Below are positions 1 to 6,432 of a DNA stretch of 10,888 bases, piece after piece (the stretch's first letter is position 1; every line of letters starts with the position of its first letter). The notes beneath the pieces are model-generated. The model searched no databases. It was not told the DNA's origin and saw only the letters and a program-made list of their open reading frames with translations. The stretch comes from Spirochaetales bacterium (lineage in GTDB: Bacteria > Spirochaetota > Spirochaetia > DSM-27196 > PWMO01). The stretch is from positions 1-10,888 of the forward strand of contig SKLB01000101.1 in NCBI GenBank assembly GCA_007123465.1, in the 5' to 3' direction. Made by a program: the position numbers and the translations under genes.

Positions 1-275
1 AGCCAGGTAAGCAGCGGCATCCCCATAGAGCCGATGATCGGCAGCTGGGGGAAATGAACGTGGATATCGATAAGACCGGGAATCAGGATGGAGCCGCGCC
101 AGTCGTGCAGTTGGGCCTGCGGATAACGCCTCATCAGCGCCGCGAAGTCATCGCAGGCGCTGATCACGCCGTTCTCTAACGCTAACGCGCCGTCTTCCAG
201 GCTGCGCAGGCCGGCGCCGCTGCGTAGTGGATCGGCGGGGACGTCGATGATATGGGCGCGGTACAGCTCGGTCAT
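1..275 (-). CDS. guaD: Guanine deaminase, N-terminal part (cut by window edge)
   Basis: Guanine deaminase converts guanine to xanthine and ammonia in the cytoplasm, a step of purine catabolism and salvage. Only the first 91 codons are in the window; the gene continues past base 1. Reading the minus strand from the ATG at 275 gives MTELYRAHIIDV, a beta-sandwich N-terminus, then the amidohydrolase metal motif PGLIDIHVHFPQ. The two metal-binding histidines are residues 72 and 74. The following PQ and the LLTWL at about residues 88-92 are typical of guanine deaminases rather than of other amidohydrolases. The start codon overlaps the ade stop codon as ATGA, and GGTGA lies 7 bases upstream as a plausible ribosome site, so translation is probably coupled to ade. 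Other nucleobase or chlorohydrolase-type deaminases are the alternative, but the HxHxPQ context and the adenine deaminase neighbour favour guanine deaminase. Confidence 0.83.
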   Translation of the reverse strand, partial: MTELYRAHIIDVPADPLRSGAGLRSLEDGALALENGVISACDDFAALMRRYPQAQLHDWRGSILIPGLIDIHVHFPQLPIIGSMGMPLLTW

Positions 276-2068
276 GCCCGCGTCACCGCCAGCGGAACCA
301 CTGCACCGGCGCCCACGTCTACCAGGCCCAGGTCGGTCAGGCGAAGCTCGGGGATAACCGGCAGGCCCAGAAAGCTCAAGGTCATGAACGGCGCCGGCAT
401 GGTCACGCCGAGTGCTGCCGCAGCCCGGTCAACTGCCTGCATCAGCTCATCTACCTCTGCAAGCGGTTTGTCGCTCAAGAGCCCGGCAATCGGCAGCGCC
501 AGTTCGGCAACTATCGCTCCATCGTCGGCTACCACAAATCCGCCGCCGATCCGGCCCAGGCGCTGGATAGCGGTAACGATATCCCGGTCGCTGATGCCGG
601 CTGCCAGCACGTTGTGGTGATCGTGCGCCACGGTGCCGGCGATGGCGCCGCGCTTGAGTCCCAGACCCGTCACCAGGCCAACGCCGATGCCGCCGTTCTT
701 GCCGTGGCGCTCGAGGCAGACCAGTTTGGCGATATCGCGATCAGGGTCGGCGGTCACTGCCCCGTCACGGATCGAGGGCTCCAGCTGCAGCTCGGTTGTC
801 AGGATCTGACCGACTATCGGTTGGATGCAGCGCACCGCGCTGCCTGCAGCCGGAGCGGGCAGCCGAAGATCGTCTGTGCTCAGCGTGCCTATTCGCACGC
901 TGTTGATGACCGCCGAGGCGTCTGCCGTGCGCCCGGCGCCCGCGGCCAGGATCGCGCTGTCCAGCTTTCCATCGCGTGCTATCAGCCGTCCGTTCTGATA
1001 CACCGCAGACGCTGTGAAGTGCTCCAGATCGCTGAGTACAACCAGGTCTGCGAAGTACCCCGGTGCCACCGCGCCGCGGCGAGCCAGGCCAAAATAGCGG
1101 GCGGTATTCCACGAGGCGGCGCGAATGGCCAGTTCGGGGGCCACGCCCCTGGCAATTGCCTTGCGTACCAGGTCATCAACGCCGCCTTCGCTCAACAGCT
1201 CCGAGGGAAGACGGTCATCGGTAACAAAGCCGATGCGGTCAGCGGTTTGCGCGGTCAGCAGCGGCAGTAACGCCTCAAGATTGCGCGTGGCTGAGCCTTC
1301 ACGGATCATCATGAACGCCCCGGCGCGCAGCTTCTCTCGTGCTTCTTCCAGCCCGGTACTCTCGTGATCGGAGCCAACGCCGCTGGCAAAGTAGGCGTTG
1401 AGCTCCCGGCCGGTTATTCCCGGGCAGTGACCGTCTACTACCCTGCGATAGTAATCACCGAGGAACGCTTTGGCCAGCACCTCGGGATCACCGCCCACCA
1501 CCGCCGCATAACTCATCAGTTCGCCCACACCGATAACCGCCGGGTTTTTCAGCAGTTCTTCCAGCTCTCCAACCCCGAGGGCCGCTCCGGTGGTTTCCAG
1601 CGCAGTGGAGGGAACACAACTGGGTAGATCAACCCAGATGTTCATTGGGATACCGTAAGCCGACTCTATGCACCACGCTATTCCGGCTGTGCCGCTGACG
1701 TTGGCGATCTCGTGCGGGTCCCAGACAAGGCTGGTCACGCCGCGCGGTGCGATAACCTCGGCGTACGCCGCGGGGGTCACAAGTGACGATTCGATATGCA
1801 GATGGCCGTCGATCAGTCCCGGGCAGATGTGGCGGCCGTGCAGGTCCACCGTTTGAACGGCGTCGGCGCGGTCAAATGCCGGCCCAATACCGGCAATCAG
1901 CGGACCGGCGACGGCGATTGATCCCGGCGCTGTTTCCTGGGTGATCACGTTGACAATCCGGGCGTTCTTCAACAGCACGTCGGCCGGTTTGCGTCCGGCG
2001 GCTACCGCTACCGCATCAGCCACCTGCTGTGCTGTTGCCAGTAACTGCTCGGTACTCGAGTGTGACAT
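272..2068 (-). CDS. ade: Adenine deaminase
   Basis: Adenine deaminase turns adenine into hypoxanthine and ammonia in the cytoplasm, feeding purine salvage. The 598-residue protein is close to the roughly 590 residues usual for bacterial Ade. Visible motifs (numbered from the chosen Met) are the metal pair in DGHLHIESS (His89, His91), WDPHE (His119), VGELM (Glu183), DGHCPG (His214), GSDHEST (Asp234, His235) and FVTDDR (Asp284/285). These are followed by the Ade-specific C-terminal domain with TVAHDHHN (about 480-487) and LGLPVIPELRLTD near the end. The reading frame stays open upstream, but the ATG at 2068 is chosen because AAGGGGGG sits just before it and family homology begins shortly after; the upstream residues are low-complexity and basic. 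It is the first gene of a two-gene operon with guaD, overlapping by ATGA. All catalytic residues appear intact. Confidence 0.95.
   Translation of the reverse strand: MSHSSTEQLLATAQQVADAVAVAAGRKPADVLLKNARIVNVITQETAPGSIAVAGPLIAGIGPAFDRADAVQTVDLHGRHICPGLIDGHLHIESSLVTPAAYAEVIAPRGVTSLVWDPHEIANVSGTAGIAWCIESAYGIPMNIWVDLPSCVPSTALETTGAALGVGELEELLKNPAVIGVGELMSYAAVVGGDPEVLAKAFLGDYYRRVVDGHCPGITGRELNAYFASGVGSDHESTGLEEAREKLRAGAFMMIREGSATRNLEALLPLLTAQTADRIGFVTDDRLPSELLSEGGVDDLVRKAIARGVAPELAIRAASWNTARYFGLARRGAVAPGYFADLVVLSDLEHFTASAVYQNGRLIARDGKLDSAILAAGAGRTADASAVINSVRIGTLSTDDLRLPAPAAGSAVRCIQPIVGQILTTELQLEPSIRDGAVTADPDRDIAKLVCLERHGKNGGIGVGLVTGLGLKRGAIAGTVAHDHHNVLAAGISDRDIVTAIQRLGRIGGGFVVADDGAIVAELALPIAGLLSDKPLAEVDELMQAVDRAAAALGVTMPAPFMTLSFLGLPVIPELRLTDLGLVDVGAGAVVPLAVTRA
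283..287 (-). promoter_or_regulatory. Ribosome binding site of guaD, inside ade
   Basis: GGTGA on the minus strand lies 7 bases before the guaD ATG, within the last codons of ade. It supports the ATG that overlaps the ade stop codon and lets ribosomes finishing ade restart on guaD. Confidence 0.45.
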
Positions 2069-2071
2069 GGG

Positions 2072-2079
2072 CCCCCCTT
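2072..2079 (-). promoter_or_regulatory. Ribosome binding site of ade
   Basis: AAGGGGGG on the minus strand, with the AAGG part ending 7 bases before the ATG at 2068. It decides the ade start against the longer open frame reaching 2203. Confidence 0.55.
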
Positions 2080-2095
2080 GGTTACTCCGGCGTTC

Positions 2096-2124
2096 AGCAT
2101 ATCGCGAGAACCGGCCTGCGTCCA
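2096..2124 (-). promoter_or_regulatory. Candidate promoter of ade-guaD
   Basis: On the minus strand TGGACG (2124-2119) is separated by 17 bases from TATGCT (2101-2096). Each hexamer matches the sigma-70 consensus at four of six positions. The inferred transcription start near 2089 gives a leader of about 21 bases, too short for a purine riboswitch. The match is moderate and other starts are possible. Confidence 0.35.
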
Positions 2125-2151
2125 TCGTTGTTCGCTTGCCTATTCGGGCAG

Positions 2152-2181
2152 TTGCGGAAGGTGCGCCGTTCCTGCCATACT
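2152..2181 (+). promoter_or_regulatory. Candidate extended -10 promoter of the antiporter gene
   Basis: TTGCGG (2152-2157), an 18-base spacer ending in TGC, then CATACT (2176-2181). The TGn just before the -10 is the extended -10 element. Counting from the -10 box puts the first transcribed base at about 2188, exactly the G of the GTG start codon, so the message would be leaderless. No Shine-Dalgarno sequence precedes the GTG, which agrees. The design matches the trkA promoter candidate on the other side of the cluster. Confidence 0.42.
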
Positions 2182-2187
2182 CGCCCG

Positions 2188-3453
2188 GTGGAACTCCTTG
2201 CATACGTCAGTGAACACCCGCTTCTGGCCGTTGGTGCAATGCTGCTGGTTGGCTATGCTCTGGGGAAACTGGGTGAGATGGTCCATCTGCCCGAGATCAC
2301 CGGCTTCATTGTTGCCGGGCTGGTGATTGGGCCGGCGGTAAGCGGCGTTGTCGACAGCGCCACCGCACGCGATCTTGTTGTGCTTACCGAGATTGCTCTG
2401 GCGTTTATTGCGTTTACCGTGGGCGGCGCGCTGCACCGCAGTACGATCCTGAGGGTGGGCCGCTCGGTGTTCATGATGAGTCTGGGACATCTGGTAACCA
2501 GTTTTACCGTGGTATCGCTTTCGTTGATGGCCGCCGGCATCAACCGCGCGGTTGCTGTGCTGATGGGCGTGATCGCCGGTGCTACGTCTCCGGGAACCAC
2601 GGTGGCGGTTGTCCAGCGGGAGCAGGCGCACGGACCGTTTGTAGAACACCTGTTTGGTGTTGTTGCGGTGGTCAACGCGCTGACTATCATGCTGTTCGGT
2701 GTGGTGTTTGAGTTTGCGCCGCTGATGATGGGTGTTGGGCTGGAAACCGCGCCGTTGGCGCGCTTCGGTGCCTCGGTTTTGGAGATACTTCTTTCAGTCA
2801 CTCTCGGGGCGGCGAGCGGCGTGGGAATCCACCTGGCTACCCGGACTGAACGGGCGCGGCCGTCTCAGATTATCATTATGACGATCGGGTTTCTCTTTTT
2901 CAGCACCTCGCTGTCGGTCAGTCTGGGGTTCTCGCCGCTGCTGTTGAACATGGCAGCCGGGGCGGCGTTTGTGAATCTGTCCACGCGCAGTGAAGCGGTG
3001 TTCCGCACGCTCGAGCCGCTTACCCCGCCGATATACGCGCTGTTCTTTGTGCTTGCCGGTACCAAGTTCCAACCGCTGGCCTTCATTGGAGGGCCGCTTG
3101 TGCTCTTTGGCCTGCTCTACATTGTGGCACGCATTTTCAGCGTCTATTCGGGGGTGCGTCTGGCGGCGCACCTCGCCGGAGTGGAGGCCGGAATCGGCAG
3201 AAACCTCGGATTCTGCCTGGTTCCGCAGGCCGGGGTGGCGCTGGGTCTGGTGCTGTTGCTGGAGGGGGCTCCGATCCTGGGGCAACTTCCACCGCTGGCC
3301 GTAGCAACCCTGCTGCAGGCGGTCAACATCGTGTTGATGGCTATCTTTGTCAAGGAGATCGTTGGTCCGCCGCTCTCGGCCTACGCGGTCCGCCGCGGTG
3401 TACGTCAGACTGCTGCGTCAGTACGGGTCAATTCCTCCAGAACGTCGGCGTGA
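2188..3453 (+). CDS. CPA2/Kef-type cation:proton antiporter family membrane protein
   Basis: A 421-residue inner-membrane protein made almost entirely of hydrophobic segments (about 12), with no cytoplasmic TrkA-N domain. Family hallmarks are HLPEITGFIVAGLVIGP (about 33-49), LTEIALAFIAFTVGGAL (66-82), the unwound-helix motif ATSPGTT (132-138), GFSPLLLNMAAGAA (247-260), ALFFVLAGTKF (284-294) and GFCLVPQAGVALGL (341-354). Such proteins exchange Na+ or K+ for H+. The helix that normally carries the ion-binding Asp-Asp reads AVVNAL here, with Val162-Asn163 in place of both Asp, so transport activity or ion choice may differ. The GTG at 2188 is chosen because it just precedes the first membrane helix and because a promoter seems to end there; the frame is open to 2029, but that extension looks non-coding. 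Convergent with trkH, overlapping it by 26 bp, which suggests a shared role in cation balance. Confidence 0.85.
   Translation: MELLAYVSEHPLLAVGAMLLVGYALGKLGEMVHLPEITGFIVAGLVIGPAVSGVVDSATARDLVVLTEIALAFIAFTVGGALHRSTILRVGRSVFMMSLGHLVTSFTVVSLSLMAAGINRAVAVLMGVIAGATSPGTTVAVVQREQAHGPFVEHLFGVVAVVNALTIMLFGVVFEFAPLMMGVGLETAPLARFGASVLEILLSVTLGAASGVGIHLATRTERARPSQIIIMTIGFLFFSTSLSVSLGFSPLLLNMAAGAAFVNLSTRSEAVFRTLEPLTPPIYALFFVLAGTKFQPLAFIGGPLVLFGLLYIVARIFSVYSGVRLAAHLAGVEAGIGRNLGFCLVPQAGVALGLVLLLEGAPILGQLPPLAVATLLQAVNIVLMAIFVKEIVGPPLSAYAVRRGVRQTAASVRVNSSRTSA
3428..3453. other. Tail-to-tail overlap of antiporter gene and trkH
   Basis: The antiporter stop TGA (3451-3453) lies beyond the trkH stop (3430-3428 on the minus strand), so the last codons of the two convergent genes share 26 bp. 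No terminator-like hairpin with a T-run is visible at the junction. Confidence 0.9.
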
Positions 3454-4879
3454 AGATCACCAGGATAGTGAAGACCTCGAGACGGCCGGTAAGCATGATG
3501 AAGCCGAGATACCACTTGATGTAGTCAGGGAAGAAGGCGTAGTTCTCCACCGGACCTATGCGACCAAAACCGGGACCGATATTGCCCAGCGTAGCCAGAG
3601 CAGTGGTAAAAGAGGTAACGATGTCGAATCCTCCCGAAGCTACCACCAGCGATGTGGCCAGTAGCAGGATCAGATAGAGAAAGACAAACGCTGATATAGC
3701 GTACAGCACGTTCTTGCGCACAGTCTGCCCGCCAAATGTTACCTGAAACACCCCACGCGGATGCAGCAGGTACTTCATTTCGTGGAATCCCTGCTTGGCC
3801 AGGGTGACAATGCGAACGATCTTGATACCTCCGCCGGTAGAGCCGGCACAGCCGCCGAAGAACATCAGCGTGAACAGCAATAACTGCGGCATTTGCGGCC
3901 AGAGCGCAAAGTCTGCGGTGGCGTAGCCGGTAGTGGTCAGAATGCTGGCGGCCTGGAAGCCGGCGTAGCGCAGGCTCTCACCAAAGCTGGAGTAGGTTCC
4001 TGAGCGTGTCAGGGCAACCGCCATGACCAGAGCTGCGGTGGCAAAGATGCCGAGGTAGCTTCTCAATTCGGCATCTCTGAAAACGCTGGTAAACTGGCGT
4101 GTCAGAGCCTTGTAGTAGAGAATGAAGTTTGTGCCCGCAAGTATCATGAACACCGTGACAACCACGTGCACGTATGCCGATGTGTAGTGTCCAACACTGG
4201 CGGCCCTGGGTGAGAATCCACCGGTAGCAAGCGTTCCAAAGGTGTGGGTGAGCGCTTCAAACAGGTTGAGCCCACCGAACAGCAGCAGGGTGGTCTGTAA
4301 TACCGTGAGCCCGAGATAGATCAGCCACAGAATCTTGGCGGTCTCGGTCACCTTGGGGGTGATCTTGTCTACCGAAGGGCCGGGAGCCTCGGCTTTCATC
4401 AACTGCAGCCCGCCGACTCCCAGCAGCGGAAAGACTGCAACCGTCAGAACGATGATGCCCATGCCGCCGAGCCAGTGTGTCAGCGAGCGCCAGAAAAGCA
4501 TCGAATAGGGCAGCGCTTCGATATCGGTCAGAATGGTTGCACCGGTGGTAGTGAACCCGGACATCGTTTCAAAGAACGCGTCCACATAGCGCGGGATCGT
4601 TCCCGAGAGTCTCAGCGGCAGCGCTCCTAGTGCTGCCGCTGATACCCAGGAGAGCGCAACGAGCAGGAAGCCGTCGCGTGGTCGCAGCTCCCGGTCCGCC
4701 TTGCGCAGCAGGAAAAACAGCACCGATGTCAGAACGAATGCTCCCAGTATCGGTACGGCAAAACTCAACAGCGGTCCGGTCTCACCGTGATACCAGGCGA
4801 TGCCGGCGGGTATCAGCATGAATGATGCGATGAGGAAGAGCAGCACCGCAACGATGCGCAGAATCAGCGCGAAGTTCAT
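3428..4879 (-). CDS. trkH: TrkH potassium uptake channel subunit
   Basis: TrkH is the K+-translocating membrane subunit of the Trk system and works with the cytoplasmic gating subunit TrkA. The protein has 483 residues, the usual TrkH length. It shows the four-fold M-P-M repeat with four pore loops: TTTGATI (about 110-116), ATGGFS (218-223), TTTGYA (315-320) and TLGNIGP (430-436), each with its filter glycine. GGCAGSTGGGIKIVR (342-356) is the conserved segment after the third pore, including the intramembrane gating loop, and the end LEVFTILVIFTPTFWRN is typical. The ATG at 4879 overlaps the trkA stop as ATGA and is preceded by AGGAGGT. A longer open frame to 5065 is only the shadow of trkA. 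Co-transcribed and translationally coupled with trkA. No defect is visible. Confidence 0.95.
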   Translation of the reverse strand: MNFALILRIVAVLLFLIASFMLIPAGIAWYHGETGPLLSFAVPILGAFVLTSVLFFLLRKADRELRPRDGFLLVALSWVSAAALGALPLRLSGTIPRYVDAFFETMSGFTTTGATILTDIEALPYSMLFWRSLTHWLGGMGIIVLTVAVFPLLGVGGLQLMKAEAPGPSVDKITPKVTETAKILWLIYLGLTVLQTTLLLFGGLNLFEALTHTFGTLATGGFSPRAASVGHYTSAYVHVVVTVFMILAGTNFILYYKALTRQFTSVFRDAELRSYLGIFATAALVMAVALTRSGTYSSFGESLRYAGFQAASILTTTGYATADFALWPQMPQLLLFTLMFFGGCAGSTGGGIKIVRIVTLAKQGFHEMKYLLHPRGVFQVTFGGQTVRKNVLYAISAFVFLYLILLLATSLVVASGGFDIVTSFTTALATLGNIGPGFGRIGPVENYAFFPDYIKWYLGFIMLTGRLEVFTILVIFTPTFWRN

Positions 4880-6282
4880 GGTGCCGCGAAGACCTCCTGC
4901 AGTTTTTCGACGTGCTCCTTGCCGGTTATGACCACAATGTGGTCTCCGGGGTGAATAATGCGTTCTCCGCTTGGTATGACGTTCTGGTTCTCGTGCGAGA
5001 CAGCCAGAATAAGCGAGCCCGGGGGCAGCTTGATCTCGCGTACCGGCTTGTGCGCCGCTTTGCAATCCGGGTCTACCGATAGCTCAATGATCTCGATCTT
5101 GCCGTCGGCAACGCTATGCACGCTCTTGATCGCTCCGCGGTGAATGAACGTCAGGATGTTGTTGACCATGGTGTGCTTGAAGCTCACCGCAACGTCGATT
5201 CCCAGATTGATTGCAATTGCGGAGTAACCCACCTTCTTGACCAACACGATCGAGCGCTTCACTCCCAGCGAACGCGCGTAGAGAGCTGTGACGATGTTGA
5301 GCTCCTGGTTGTCTGTGGTGGTGACAATCAGATCAGAGTCGGCAAAATGCTCCTCTTCAAACACACCTTCATCCGAAATATCGGCGTTGATCAGCAACGC
5401 TTCGGGGAAGCGTTCGGAGAGGTACTTGCATTTCTCGTAATCGCGCTCAACAATCTTCACGTGCGGCAGGCGCATCGACTTGATCCGTGAGGTCAGAGTT
5501 CTGCGTTTGCGTGCTTCGGGACGGTCAGTGCTGTGTAGTAGATGTCCGGCAATCTCGGCGCCGATCTTTCCCCCGCCGATAATGAGAATACGGTTGAGTT
5601 GGTGCTTGTCTTTGCCCAGCCGGTGAAATATCTTGTCGAACTCTTTCTCGCTGGCCACAATGTAGAGAGTGTCGCCGGCCTGGATCACCGTGTCGCCGGA
5701 CGGGATAATATAGCCCTCGCTGCCGAATACCGCCGCCACCAGAAACGAGATGTCGATTGCCTGCGCGGTCTCGCGCAGGCTCTTGCCATGCAGAAACGAG
5801 CCCGGGGTTACGGTTATCGGGCGAATTTGCAGCTGCGCGTGCTGGAATAACATCACATCGCTGAGCGCGCCGCGCTCGATGCTCTGGATAATCGCGCGCG
5901 CGGCTTCAATCTCCGGGTTGACGATGTAGTCGATGCCAAGCAGCCCGCGCTCTGCTATGCGGGCGGTGGAGTACTCCAGGTTGCGCACACGGGCTACCGT
6001 TCGCGGCTTGCTGAACTCACTGTGTACCAGCGCGCAGGCCACCATGTTGACTTCGTCGGAATCGGCCACCGCAATGAAGAAGTCCGCCGATTCGCACCCG
6101 GCTTGATAGAGGACGCTAGGGTTGTTGCCTGCGTCGTTGATGATCATGCAATCGAGGCGGTTGGAGACGTACGCGGCCTGATTGCGGTCCTTTTCAACGA
6201 CTACCACATCCTGACCGTTATCGATTAACTGCTTGGCGATCTGAAAGCCTACCGCGCCGGCGCCGAGGATCACAACTTTCAT
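4876..6282 (-). CDS. trkA: TrkA potassium uptake regulatory subunit (two RCK domains)
   Basis: TrkA is the peripheral cytoplasmic ring protein that binds NAD(H)/ATP and gates TrkH. The 468-residue protein has the full duplicated layout. First Rossmann domain: GAGAVG at 7-12, with acidic Glu30 closing the second strand. First TrkA-C domain: about 145-220. Second Rossmann domain: GGGKIG at 236-241, with Glu279. Second TrkA-C domain: about 385-465, including IIHPGDHIVVI. In the second Rossmann fold, between the first helix and the strand VKIVERD, lies an extra basic stretch of about 23 residues (251-273, with RKRR at 258-261) that compact TrkA proteins lack. The start is the ATG at 6282, where the nucleotide-binding strand begins; the longer frame to 6351 adds an unlikely basic leader. 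No Shine-Dalgarno sequence precedes it, and the inferred transcript starts about 3 bases upstream. First gene of the trkA-trkH operon. Confidence 0.95.
   Translation of the reverse strand: MKVVILGAGAVGFQIAKQLIDNGQDVVVVEKDRNQAAYVSNRLDCMIINDAGNNPSVLYQAGCESADFFIAVADSDEVNMVACALVHSEFSKPRTVARVRNLEYSTARIAERGLLGIDYIVNPEIEAARAIIQSIERGALSDVMLFQHAQLQIRPITVTPGSFLHGKSLRETAQAIDISFLVAAVFGSEGYIIPSGDTVIQAGDTLYIVASEKEFDKIFHRLGKDKHQLNRILIIGGGKIGAEIAGHLLHSTDRPEARKRRTLTSRIKSMRLPHVKIVERDYEKCKYLSERFPEALLINADISDEGVFEEEHFADSDLIVTTTDNQELNIVTALYARSLGVKRSIVLVKKVGYSAIAINLGIDVAVSFKHTMVNNILTFIHRGAIKSVHSVADGKIEIIELSVDPDCKAAHKPVREIKLPPGSLILAVSHENQNVIPSGERIIHPGDHIVVITGKEHVEKLQEVFAAP
4892..4898 (-). promoter_or_regulatory. Ribosome binding site of trkH, inside trkA
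   Basis: AGGAGGT on the minus strand, 12 bases before the trkH ATG. It is the strongest Shine-Dalgarno match of any gene here, slightly far from the start. It lies within the last codons of trkA, as expected for coupled translation. Confidence 0.6.
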
Positions 6283-6291
6283 GTAGCCAAC

Positions 6292-6320
6292 GTTATACCA
6301 GAGGCGCCGTCGGCGCGCAA
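6292..6320 (-). promoter_or_regulatory. Extended -10 promoter of trkA-trkH
   Basis: On the minus strand TTGCGC (6320-6315), a 17-base spacer ending in TGG, then TATAAC (6297-6292). The -10 matches five of six consensus bases and carries the extended TGn. The inferred transcription start is near 6285, only 3 bases before the ATG, so the trkA message is nearly leaderless; no ribosome site exists between them. Confidence 0.58.
6304..6316. repeat. 13-bp palindrome inside the trkA promoter
   Basis: GCGCCG-T-CGGCGC, a perfect 6-bp inverted repeat around one base. It lies mostly in the spacer between the trkA -35 and -10 boxes and touches the -35 box. The position would suit a repressor operator, but GC-rich palindromes of this size also arise by chance in such DNA. 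Confidence 0.4.
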
Positions 6321-6358
6321 GATGCAGCCCGTAGACTGCCCTTGACTGCACAGCAGGC

Positions 6359-6410
6359 TTGGCAGGCTGGTTTGTTACCGTTTAGACTTCTGCAATTATG
6401 AGAGCATACT
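6359..6410 (+). promoter_or_regulatory. Candidate promoter region of the ABC-F gene
   Basis: This AT-richer stretch before the GTG at 6433 holds several overlapping weak sigma-70-like pairs: TTGGCA (6359-6364) with TAGACT (6383-6388) at 18 bases, and TTTAGA (6381-6386) with CATACT (6405-6410) at 18 bases. I cannot choose between them. The rest of the 150-bp divergent gap (6283-6432) holds the trkA promoter. Confidence 0.3.
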
Positions 6411-6432
6411 ACAAGCTGCAGCGGCGCGCGGT

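Noticed and set aside
614..1270. Long plus-strand open frame opposite ade
   Set aside because: It is antisense to the conserved ade coding sequence, matches no family I recognise, and has the composition expected of a GC-rich shadow frame.
2029..2187. N-terminal extension of the antiporter
   Set aside because: The extension overlaps the ade start and promoter, has no membrane-protein character, and lacks a ribosome site; the promoter ends just before GTG 2188.
2069..2187. Purine riboswitch before ade
   Set aside because: The inferred leader is about 21 bases and the whole gap only 119 bp, shared with a divergent promoter; no aptamer-like fold is seen.
2253..2801. Minus-strand open frames opposite the antiporter (also 2140-2649 and 2794-3285)
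   Set aside because: The plus strand clearly encodes a membrane transporter here; these frames have shadow composition and no recognisable domain.
4880..5065. N-terminal extension of TrkH
   Set aside because: It lies wholly within trkA in another frame, and TrkH homology starts at the ATG overlapping the trkA stop.
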